From positions 295,728-353,145 of the forward strand of contig DF236959.1 of NCBI GenBank assembly GCA_000708835.1: DNA of 57,418 nucleotides, given 5' to 3'. The DNA is from Klebsormidium nitens. Taxonomy: Eukaryota; Streptophyta; Klebsormidiophyceae; Klebsormidiales; Klebsormidiaceae. Position 1 is the first letter of the stretch. Each line of letters starts with the position of its first letter. This document shows positions 47,901-57,418 of the stretch, piece after piece. The notes below the pieces were generated by a model, which was not told the origin of the DNA, ran no database searches, and saw only the letters and a list, made by a program, of their open reading frames with translations. The translations under genes and the position numbers were made by a program.

Positions 47901-50900
47901 GCGCTGTTTGAACTTGCTATTTTTGATGCCCCCTAATTGGGTGCCCATTCGCTTATGTGTTCCCGCTTGGCCTTCCAGGATTGTGCCCGATTTTGCTGAG
48001 TAAGTCGATTGCGAATCAGTACGATAAGGCCAAGCAAACAGAGCGACCCCATCGACAATCTCTTGGACCAAAAAAATGATCGAAGACACCACTTGCTCTT
48101 TCTTCTTGCAGTATGCCCTTGCCGGCCTGAACTGGGGCTACTCGAGGCACGACCGCCCAGCGATCGGCGTCGCGGTCACTCTCTGCGCCGCCATCGGTTT
48201 CAGCATTGCCGCCAGTATTTATCTCATCGTCAGTCCCTTGGGGAAGACGTATGACTATGTTGAGATGGAAGAGGAGGTAGAGGGGGGCAAGCTAGCGCGC
48301 CGAATGTCGATGGTGCAGCGGGAGGAGCGAACGGTGGGGATCGTCACGGACCCGCAATGGCACGGGCGGACGTTTGGGTGCCTGGACAACAAGAAGGTGA
48401 GGAGGTTCAGTGCGGAGAGTGTGAAAAGATTGCCTTTAAAGTAGACTTAGAAAGGGATTGTTAGTGTGCTCAAATAAAGTGGAACAGGAGATCTGCTAAC
48501 TTGACAGGAAGGCCGGAGCGAATCGGGCTGCGGTAAAATTTTCTCCCCTTCACGAGATTAACGAGTCTGGCTGTTGCATGCCGAAAAGTTTACAGATTAT
48601 GTACAAAGCGGAGGGATTTTGTTGAGGAGGAAAACGAAAGTGGAACACGGAAGCGGAGGGGTCTGCGTAGTTAGGGGGCCACGTTATTTTCTGTGCTGGA
48701 ATACGAATCTGCAGAAGAAAATGTTCTAACCGATCGAACCTTCGGACAGAGGCTGCCCTTAGGATATCAAAGCCTGATGAACAATGCCAGGGGCACGCCT
48801 CCTGTATGCATTGTCCAACCCAACATCCCTTTCCGGATTTAGTGATCTTCTGAAACATCAGCAACCATCGACACTGCACAAACCCCCAAGATTGAATTCG
48901 AGAACTCCAGACACCTTAAGCGTCACTGAACCTTCGCCCGTCCTTCGGATGCTTGCTCGCCTTGAAAAAACCCCCACCTCACGAAAAGGCCTTCTCTCGC
49001 ATTTTTTCCAGAAGATGCAAAAGGTGTAAGGTCTCAAACCGCTCACCGACAGATGTGACTGTACGATCGCTTTCTGCTACCGACCAGTTGAGAGCCTTCT
49101 GTGTGCCCCTCGTATCGCTTTCGAGCTTTCAGAATCCTGAGGGTTCCGGTGCGGATTCCGGTTCCGGTTCCCATTTCAAATTGTCGCGTTCCCACAATCT
49201 CTTCGTAGTTTCCGTGGGGCCTTACGGCCTTGTTTTCGTATCTCGCTGCTTAACCATGCTCACGGAGCGGACAAACCTGCTCCGTACTCCAACGCAGATC
49301 TTCCCGACTTACCCTGGGTCTCTTCTCCCAGGTGTGCCTCCTGTCGTTCACGTTCTGCTTCTGCGTCTTCGGCCACAACATGGAGCGCCTCGGCCTGGGC
49401 AACGGGCTCGTTCACACCGTCTCCTTCATGCTCTTCTGCTCCGCCCCGTTCCTCGTCTTCACGCTCGCTGCCGGCAACCTCGACGGCAACGTCCGAAACG
49501 CGCTCACGTGAGTCTTCCGTCCAAACCTGGCAGTCCAGCAAAACGCCCATGTTTTCTGCCTTCCGTAAGCGACCTTATTTGTTCCGATTGAGCAGAAATT
49601 TTGTTTGCCCTTTGACCCTGAAACTGCGCCCCTGGAAAGCATGACCGTATCTGCAAATCTTCTGCAGGATCAAAGGCTCCATTTTGTTCGTTTGCAAACT
49701 CGAATCCGGGGTTCACGTCCCGAGCCACAACTCTTGAAAGTTGCGAACTTGCAAAGTCACCTTTTACAGTGGATCATTGATCCCTTCAGCAACAACTTTT
49801 TGAATCATGCCCCTGCGAAATTGATCCTGCAACGTCCTTAACCCAAGTCGTGCACCGATTGCAGGATCACTGGCGCCATCCTGTCTGTGTGTGGTCTCAT
49901 GTACGGCGGCTACTGGCGCACGCAGATGCGCAAGCGCTTCAAGCTGCCGCCGAAGTCCTGGGCCACTAAGTGCAAGACGTTCGGCGACCTCGTCTCGTGG
50001 CTGATTGTCCCGTGCTGCTCTCTCGCCCAGGTACGAAGTCGCCTTTCACCTGATTAACCAGAGAGTAAGCCCAGGGAATAGTCAGTGGAACGGGTGGGAT
50101 TGGTTAGGGGGTTAGGGTAGGTTCGAGTGCAGAACGCGTGAAACTTTGGTTTTTAGTCCAACCCAAGAAGCTTGCTTACCATTCACTAGTTCGACAGCTA
50201 CCGAAATGGCCTCGCTTAAGAGGAAACCGCCCTCGGTTCGAGGCCCGTTCAAGACGTTCTCGTGTCGCAGAAAGATGTTGTGTCGTTCTTCTGGAAGCCG
50301 GGCGTTTTGGGCAGTGTTCGCCAGATGCGAGCGACGTTGCACTTTCAGGCAAGGTTTAGCCGGATGCAAGCAACGTTTCCTTATCCGAAGCGTTGGTAGG
50401 ATGTAACCAACGTGAGGCAGGGGCGAAGATCGGAAAAGTCGATCCGAAAACCTCTCGTGAAGAGGTTTTCTGCATCCCTGTTTGGTGAAAATACTTTGCC
50501 ACCGGCTATCTAGGGTGGGGACGCGTCGGGGTCAAACAAAAACAATGTCTGTCCTCGGTACGACGCCCTTACTGATGAATCGCGCCCCTCTTCTCACCAC
50601 CAGTCCTTTAAGTCTCTCTTGCTCAATCTGGTCGTGTTCCGCTTTCCAGGAAACCCGGACCGCCGAGTTTTACGACATCGAAGAGGCCGCTTTCATCCGA
50701 CGCCCCGGGCATTTCGGCGTGGGTTATCCGCTAACCCAGGAGCAGAGCCAGCGGGACGAACACGGGCTGCCGAAGGAAGGCACCGAACTGGCGATGCAGA
50801 GTTTCAAGTCACAAACGAGTATGAGCAGCCCGGCCCCCAGTCAGTCTAGCTTGTCGCCGGGTTACATGCCAGGACAGGTTACCGGACAACCAGGGCCGAT

Positions 50901-51000
50901 GGTTGCGCCGCCCACACAGGTTGCACCGAAACGGGATGAGTTGAGGGAAGGGGATGATCAGGTGTGGACGGTGGATGCGGACAAGAAGGGCGGGCTTTGA
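44983..51000 (+). CDS. DUF2985 + PLAC8 family membrane protein
   Basis: Eight exons: 44983-45216, 45728-45867, 46485-46685, 47422-47575, 48112-48396, 49332-49507, 49865-50030 and 50650-51000. Phases close to 568 residues with TGA. The N-terminal about 100 residues are Ser/Thr/Pro-rich and look disordered. DUF2985 follows (about 125-300): PLNIALLFWILG, FFVMTGMLNAQLSKSQR, FEICNQIINGLFTLMC, KVYCKGNVRKPNEWKHMSV and PLGKTYDY. The PLAC8 domain (about 335-480) has FCVFGHNMERLGLGN, VSFMLFCSAPF, GLMYGGYWRTQMRKRF, WLIVPCCSLAQ and RTAEFYDIEE. Several hydrophobic stretches suggest an integral membrane protein. PLAC8 proteins are linked to metal transport and organ-size control, but this DUF2985-PLAC8 subgroup has no firm function known to me. 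The order and length match land-plant members. Introns contain decayed exon fragments. Confidence 0.92.
46336..46385 (+). repeat. Decayed copy of PLAC8-gene exon 3 start, in the preceding intron
   Basis: About 28 bases (GCGCTCCTTTTCTGG and following) match exon 3 (46517 onward) with about three differences. The translation LLFWILWVAV parallels LLFWILGVVV. Confidence 0.7.
46804..46840 (+). repeat. Decayed copy of PLAC8-gene exon 3 end, in the following intron
   Basis: ACTCACGTGCATCCTGG and the following bases match the exon 3 end (CTCATGTGCATCCTAG) over about 22 bases with three differences. Confidence 0.55.
47219..47266 (+). repeat. Decayed copy of PLAC8-gene exon 4 start, in the preceding intron
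   Basis: CAGCTGCCCGCAGCAGG through CTGTACTGCTGGAATG parallels CAGCCGCCTGCAGCACG through TTGTACCGCTGGAACG at 47419 onward, at about 75 percent identity including the acceptor AG. Confidence 0.65.
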
Positions 51001-52333
51001 CCGGACGCTTAGGTTGTATTTATCGAAGGGTTGTCGTGTAAGTGTCTTGTCAACGTAGCGCGACTGTGTGTCTATCGAGAGGGTTCTTGTTGAGAAGGGT
51101 TCTACTGCGGCCGATCTTGGGCTTCTTTGGAATAAGCAACTGGCGGCTAGCAGCAACGCAAATAATTACGAACAGGACCGTTGCTTTCTCGTGATTGCAG
51201 CTCTGCAATAATTGGTTGGTCTTAGCAGTGCCTTGATGATAAGAGAGCCTGCGGGCTGTTGATATAGACAAGCTGAACGCCTGATCTGCCGTTGCAGTAT
51301 GTCTCAATCGTCAATTTGTTGCAATAGGATCTTGTCGAATGCACCCAGCCTCTTGCCATATATGGTATGGTTCACACACGTTCAACGAGCTTGACAACGC
51401 ACACAAAACACACATGCAAACCTGCCAATCATAGGGAATCGTACAGGATTTTCTTAGAGAACGTAGGGTGCACTAAGAGCAAAACGACCGATTTAAGCGG
51501 ACGCGGGCCGTGAAGTACAAACGCCATTCTAGCTCGACTTGTGTAAGCAGAACGAGCTGCTATGACTCAAGCTCAAAATCTTGGCTTGCTAACTCAGGCT
51601 TGAGCACCGTCCGATCACCATATTGCTCATCTTCAGAGATCGACGGTTACAGGTTACAGTGAGCCGGTGAGGTTTCGTAATCAACGGGTACAAGTTTGTA
51701 GGCCCTTGAGGAAAGCAACTGTTTCGCACTCCGGCTCTAGTTCTTAGCAAAGTCTCGCATGCTTTCAGAGCAAGCTGACTTCAAGTTCAAGTTCAACTTC
51801 AACTTGTGTGTGTGAGTTCATCATGTGGACTTAATTCGGTGCAGAGCGCCCCAGGATGAAGTGTGGAGCTTTCCTTCACGAACTGCTGAGGCGCACGCCA
51901 TGCATGTGACGGTAGGATCGGATCAAGCTGAGATGTCCTTCTTCAGGACCTTGCTCTGAATCGCGCTGAAGACTCTGCTTCATTCTGATCAGTGCATGTG
52001 AGCAACGACACGTCTCAAAAATGCACTACAGACCAGTTTGGTGACAGCTGAGCGGGCAGGCCCCAGCTTCTTTGTCGTTTCTTTTTGTTGTCTGGAGTCG
52101 TTAAAAGTGAAGATTGCACAAGTATGACTGCTTCGAACAGCAGATGTGGGGTTGTAATTGAGCGCAGATGGAATTAGGGTTCTGTATGGAGAGCATCATA
52201 TTTGAGTGAATAGCAACAGCAACACGTTTTAAAGCCTGCTTCTAAGACTGATCAATCTCGGATCTCCCTAGGGGGGCTACCACCCTGTTAGAATCACCGC
52301 CAGCTCAGCAGCTGATCTGCTGATAACACCATC
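51001..52333. other. Intergenic: 3' region of the PLAC8 gene and promoter of the CNNM gene
   Basis: No coding-like frame. It separates two same-strand genes. A run of TTCAAGTTCAA-type units lies near 51780-51805. No TATA or polyadenylation signal was placed with confidence. Confidence 0.4.
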
Positions 52334-55300
52334 ATGTCGTTGGACGCGTGCCTCGCGCTGTGTGTCAACTCCACAGCCTGCCTTGAGGACTGCCTCCTTG
52401 ACGCTGGATGGACGGCTCCTTCACCAGACCTGGGTTGGGTTTTGGACGGGTTCCTGTCAACCATTCTGGTGGTGCTGAGTGCCATATTTTCGGGACTGAC
52501 GCTCGGCCTGATGAGCTTAGACAAGCTGGGGCTGCAGATCCTGCAAGAAGGGGGGGACCCTGCTGAGAGGAGGCACGCTCGCGCCATCGCCCCCATTCGA
52601 GAAAAGGTGAGCATGAAGTGACCTGCATCAGATTCTGGCGATGCAAAGATTGTAGTTGATGTAACTGAGGCGGTCATGATTGGACAGCGACTTCAACCTG
52701 CAGGATCTCGATGAACCCGAGCTTAATGCAGGTCTCAGTGCCCTCTTGGGGATTTTCTGATATGCGCACTTCACAATGGTGGTCAAACGTACAAAGCATA
52801 GAGATTCAAAGGTTGCAACTTTTGAGATCTGAAAAAAACTATGTGGACGAGCATTAGGTCTCAATTGTGCTCTAGCTGGAAGGCCAGCTCAAGGCACCTT
52901 CGAAATCCTAAGACTTCGTTGGAGCGCATTCCAATGGTGCTGGAAGTTGCCGCGCTTTTAAGGTGCTCCACTATCTCCGAAACTTGGTGCTGATTCCCCG
53001 ACCACTTTGCGACAGTGTGTTTCAGAATAGTTACTTCTGTTTAAGGATTAAAGCTACAAGTTTAACGCCACTCAACCGCTTCTGATGTGACAAGAAGGTT
53101 ATCTTTTGGACCTTCAGATGGACGTCACCTTCTATGGCAGACACAGTAAAAGTACTGGGAAGGCCCATGGTGTGACTAAAGAGTGGTCACCTACCATAAC
53201 AGCCCCGCTTTCCGCTCCTACGAACCTTGATCAGAAAGCCTTGCCGCTCCTCCTGCATCTCAGTGTCACGTCACACAGTGATCCTATTGTAATCACTTTA
53301 TTACACATGTGCTATTCTTTCCAAACGCATAATCCCCCCCTTCTTCCCCCACAGGGAAACCTCCTGCTGTGCACGCTGCTGCTCGGGAACGTCACGGTTA
53401 ACAGCCTGTTAGCCATAACCATGGCCCGGGTTACCAACGGCCTCGTCGGCTTCCTGGCATCTACCGCTCTCATTCTTCTTCTGGGAGAGATCCTGCCTCA
53501 GGCCATATGCTCCCGGCACGGCCTGGCTATCGGGGCCCATACCCTATGGGTCGTTAAGGTGTTCATATTCCTCTTCTACCCGATCGCTTGGCCAATTTCG
53601 AAGCTGCTGGATAAGATGCTGGGGCGTGAGATGGGCATGGTGTACAGCAGGTGGGCCACTGAAGCTATTCTATCATTGCTATCTGAGAAAACTTCGTTTA
53701 ACACGGCTGCTCGTTGTCAAGCGTCCATGTTCGTCAGATGACAGTATGCTTCTGTGCATATTTGTTCAGCAGCGTCTGCGGTCTTCCAGTCCTGCAAGAT
53801 AGAAATCCCAGAAAACCGCCAGTCAATTGGTCAACAAGTAGGAGCTTTTGAGATATGATCGACCAGATTGTCTTAGGGAAGACTGGCTGCCAACGGGCAA
53901 GCTTTTCAACCAAGATTAGAATGCAACAAAGCTTCAAGGTCCCATTTGCGGAAGACTGGCTGCCAACGGGCAAGCTTTTCAACCAAGATTAGAATGCAAC
54001 AAAGCTTCAAGGTCCCATTTGCAATGTACCAGTTTCCTGCCAATGACAGTAGCTCCATCCGGGTTGCCCTCTGCCGACGAATGATCTGCCGAACTCTGCC
54101 AAGCTGATTGACCAGCCAACCAACTGTGTTCAGAAACCAACAAAGAATCTGGATGACCGTAAGATCGTCTCAGAAATATGTTCGAAGCAGATTTGTTGAG
54201 TAATTTGTGATTTTGATCGCGAGATACCAGGGATCCCAATAAGCATAAGATATATGAGCATAAAATCATATGTCAATACTGAGATAGGGTAAGCGCTCTA
54301 AGAGCCACAAAATATCTCATGTAATAATTTGAGTGTATATATGGGAAACCCGCAGGAAACCAAAGGTTGAGCTGGCTGTGCTAAAAAAAAAGACTCTTTT
54401 TTTTTATCTACGCTCCACACTTTCGAAAAGTATGTCTTTTCGTTCATTCCAAAAAATATTCTGTCTTCTTCCTTGCCTACACGATCGTAGTAGAAACACT
54501 GATAACTTGACCCATCTCACTAGTTTGTGGTAGAAGCTTAAACTTAAACACAAGAATTGGACCAATACGCAGGGAGGAGATCCAGAAGCTGATCGAGCTG
54601 CACGTGACCAACCCCGAGGCGCAGCTCGAGTCGGGGCTGACCAAGGACGACCACCGGATGCTCATCGGCGTGATGGAGTACAAGAAGCGACGCGTGCGGG
54701 AAGTCATGACCGAGCTGGACAACGTGTACATGCTCGACTGCAAGCGCCGCCTCGACTTCTCCACGCTCTTCGAGGTCAGGGGGCATAAGGTCTCTAGATT
54801 TGACTTGGGTTTTCTCGAATCTTAAGTTGGTGTTTTCAGTTCGAGTCTTTGTCTGTGCCGGCTTCTTCTTTATTGGCTGCTGCTGTTGGTTCTGGAGTAG
54901 TCGCTGATGCCTGAGAACAGAGGTGAGGTCCGTATGTTACTCCGTAAGGAGCGAGTTGTTACAAAACGCTAAGATCTGCGCCAAAACCTACTCGCCAGAG
55001 TCCTCCTTCTTGCAGTTCCTCATGCCTTCTCGTAGTACGAGACGGAAAGTTGGCCGTATGCATTTCAAACATTGCTTTTTCCGTGCCGCACTTACTCGGG
55101 AGTACATACTCAGGCCGCAACCGACCCTAAGCCGCCTTGTCTCGACGTTTCTTGTTTGTTTTCCGTTGCTTTTCTGTTCTTACCACCTCTTCCTTTGTAT
55201 GTCATTTGTCGTGCCTTCTCAAGATGCATGATCCTTGGATTTTTGGATTCTTCTTGTTACTTCCTCTGCTTCTAACCCTTCCCCGAATCCCTCGATCGTA

Positions 55301-57418
55301 CTTCGCAGATCTACAAGTCCGGTTTCACGCGCATTCCCGTGTTCGACACCACCCATCACAACGTGATTGGCATCCTGTACGCAAAGGACTTGATCCTGGT
55401 CGACCCGCAAGACCAAGTCGAGATCCGCACAATCCTGTCCTTCCACGGGGGGGAGGTCAAGAAAGTTAACGAGGACACGACGCTCGACTACGTTCTGAAC
55501 GAGGTAAGGGTTATCGCAAACGCGAGCGATATTCTGGGAAGTCCTGAGCAACGAACGATAATCTACCTGTCCGTTCCTGAGTCGGATAGAGCAGGAGAAC
55601 CGGTAACAAGCAGAAATGCACCTCGTGGCTTCATTTTCGCAGGTAGTGAAGGTCCACTTCGATTGGCATTGTAAGAGACACACTCGATTGCAAAGCCCTT
55701 TCGATTCGTCTTCCTTTCCTGTCATCCTCGTTTCAAACGTTCCCTTCCTTCCCAGATTTCAGGTCTCAGGTTTTTGCCGCGTTTGTTCATTTCATATCTA
55801 GCACCCTTCCCGTCTGGGTTCTCCAAGCCCCCTCAAAGCACATCTCGAATCGAACCCCGCCTGGTTCCTTTCTGCGCAGTTCAAGACGTCCAACAGCCAC
55901 ATGCTCTTCGCCACGCGCCTCGTCTCGCAAGCGGTGGACGACGCCCCGGGCTCTCCCGGGGGCTACTGGAGCCGGGCCTGCACCGTGGAGCAACTGACCG
56001 GGATCATCACCCTGGAGGACGTCATCGAAGAGATCATACGCGATGAGATCGTGGACGAAACGGACATGGCGGTGGATGCCAACCGTCCGAAGCAAAAGGA
56101 CCGGCGCACAAGCGCGCGGGCGAGCTTGCAGGGGTAAGGCGTTTCGTGGGTTTGGGCTTTTAGGGTTTTGGGCTTTCTGGCTGTTAAGCTTTTGGGCTTT
56201 TGGGCTTTGGGACCTTTGGAAGAGCGAGGGTGGACGTTCAATGTGTAGGTGCGAGTTGACAGCTCGGTTGCGAATTCAAAGTGTTTGACTCACCAAAAGG
56301 TCCACTTTCAGTACCACGGCTTTACTCCCTAGTCAATTCTGTGGGGCGACCAGGTGGTGAATTATTGTCTCCAAGAAGCGTCGGGCCTTCAGTGGAGGAG
56401 CATGATTCAGGGGGTTTCCAACATGTATGAGCGCAGCAAGGGTTTTCGAGAACAAGTTTCAATCTTTTCGCAGGTATCTGAACCTGTACGAGCACGACCA
56501 CCGGTTAACCAAGGAGCAGCACACACTGTCCGCGCCCGAGGTGCAAGCCGTCACCGCGTTCCTGCACCTCAACGTGGACGAGTTCAAGCTGCTCCCCGCG
56601 GAGACGGTGCTCAAGGGGCTCGTCTTTAGAGCCACCCTCATCGAGCGCCACGTGAGCATTCGCACCTGAATCTGCAAATTGCTTTACCTGAACGTACTCT
56701 CGTCGTTTCGGTAAATTCTTTCCACTCTAGGTCTGCTTTCTTTTAGTTTTCGGAATACCTCTTCTGCAAAGACGGCGCTTTGGGGACTCGTCTGTCGTGC
56801 CACCCTCATTGAGCGCCACGTTAGGGTCTACGCTCAAAGTCTTTTCTTTATCTTTTCGAATTTGCTTTCTCTCTTTTCTCTGCTTGTTGATTCTGCTCAA
56901 ACAGACTGATTGAGTCGGTTCGAACTGGACACATGCGCGATGGCTTCGTTGTTGAGAAAGTAAAAGCGCAGGTTTGTGTTCCACTTGTTTTGTGGAACCT
57001 CTTCTATGGAGACGGTGCTCAAGGGGCTTGCGGTCGAGTCTTCTCATCCGTTCACTTGGGTCAGCTTTTCTTTGTTTCTGTCACACATCCTACCCTTGGA
57101 CTTGCACGTAGACGTGAAGGGTGCTTCAGAAAGTCGTCCGACGCCTGCCGTCATCAAACGGCACGTACTAGACGTGCTCGAATGTGCAGTGTCGAAGTTT
57201 CCCTTGGGCGATTATGCTTCAAATTTCGTGAAGCTCGGCAGGCCAGACGGCTGCGCCATTAAGCCACTGTATTTGAATAGTACGTGATTTTGCACATGAA
57301 TCTGCTGCTTCGCTTCCCTTCGTGTGTTTTGGGTTGCTCCTTCCATATCTCTCGTTTGCCGGTGCAAAAGGGGCTGGGCTGTTGCAACACCATCATCGCC
57401 GGCAATTTAGGTTGCGCG
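52334..57418 (+). CDS. CNNM/DUF21-CBS type transporter (putative magnesium/divalent cation), 3' end outside window
   Basis: Exons 52334-52606, 53355-53650, 54573-54774, 55309-55503, 55880-56133 and 56474-56651 join in phase to 466 residues. A further exon near 57109-57280 is likely. A Cys-containing extracellular N-terminus is followed by DUF21: [54 protein letters not shown], and about four membrane helices in all. After it come the juxtamembrane [10 protein letters not shown] and a CBS-pair (Bateman) module with TGLTKDD-like, [33 protein letters not shown] and [19 protein letters not shown]. Past the Bateman module the sequence continues into a region resembling the start of the CNNM cyclic-nucleotide-binding-homology domain ([13 protein letters not shown]). 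CNNM/CorC proteins move or sense Mg2+. The 53-56 kb introns hold tandem and exon-derived repeats. Confidence 0.9.
53878..54022 (+). repeat. 73-bp tandem duplication, two identical copies
   Basis: 53878-53950 is repeated at 53951-54022 with no difference seen, inside intron 2 of the CNNM gene. Perfect identity suggests a very recent duplication or an assembly artefact. Confidence 0.9.
56148..56216 (+). repeat. Low-complexity GGGCTTTTG-type repeat
   Basis: Irregular units of TTGGGCTTTTGGG and TTTTAGGG directly after the donor of CNNM exon 5. A simple intronic repeat. Confidence 0.7.
56757..56829 (+). repeat. Degenerate copy of CNNM exon 6 3' end (possible alternative exon)
   Basis: The stretch from GCAAAGACGGCGCT to GAGCGCCACGTTAG aligns with exon 6 (56597-56656) at about 80 percent. 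It keeps an acceptor-like AG, an open frame ([15 protein letters not shown]) and a GT after the final CAC. Confidence 0.75.
56990..57040 (+). repeat. Second degenerate copy of CNNM exon 6 3' part
   Basis: GGAGACGGTGCTCAAGGGGC is identical to exon 6, and similarity fades after about 35 bases. Its left flank (GGAACCTCTTCT) also matches the flank of the copy at 56757, so the units form a small tandem array. Confidence 0.7.

Noticed and set aside
50100-50125. Telomere-like GGTTAGGGGGTTAGGG in a PLAC8-gene intron
   Set aside because: Too short and irregular to be an interstitial telomere tract.

Overview
This window looks like nuclear DNA of a streptophyte, most likely a streptophyte green alga (a Klebsormidium-like genome would fit). 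The evidence is intron-rich genes with GT-AG splice sites, exons richer in GC than introns, a plant-type ALIX protein, a DUF2985+PLAC8 membrane protein, plant-type LRR and allene-oxide-cyclase/dirigent-like sequences, and telo-box motifs upstream of a housekeeping gene. The species call is inference. I saw no rRNA gene, no convincing tRNA gene, no CRISPR array and no bacterial operon. Exon models below were built by hand from splice sites and codon phase, and the phases close across every junction except where noted.

Left edge (1-1.9 kb): the first exon of an LRR protein gene (minus strand), then unannotated DNA with a diverged duplicated block. 1.9-18.1 kb: a large DNA transposon, proposed limits 1912-18119. 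It has 12-bp perfect terminal inverted repeats inside longer imperfect ones, and a CCG triplet on each side. It carries three multi-exon genes: a minus-strand acidic/coiled-coil protein (6663-2422, one base out of frame), a plus-strand protein kinase gene (7648-10369) and a minus-strand transposase of CACTA/Plavaka type (17540-11957). A complete-looking kinase carried by a CACTA-type element is the most interesting signal in the window.

18.1-21.7 kb: remnants of two allene-oxide-cyclase/dirigent-like barrel genes (plus strand), the first with a frame break. 22.9-26.6 kb: a three-exon minus-strand gene of unknown function with a membrane segment; both of its introns hold copies of a small dispersed repeat, and a third copy lies at 28.2 kb. 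26.6-29.9 kb: no convincing gene, only coding-like scraps. 29.9-31.0 kb: an intronless J-domain (DnaJ-type) coiled-coil protein.

32.5-43.8 kb: an 18-exon minus-strand gene for plant ALIX (BRO1 domain, V domain, proline-rich tail), an ESCRT-associated endosomal sorting factor. It diverges from an 8-exon plus-strand DUF2985/PLAC8 gene (45.0-51.0 kb) across a region with two telo-boxes. 52.3 kb to the window end: a CNNM/DUF21-type putative magnesium transporter gene, running off the right edge. The introns of these last two genes contain degenerate partial copies of neighbouring exons, a pattern of very local duplication worth checking genome-wide. All family names come from motif recognition by eye; no database search was possible.
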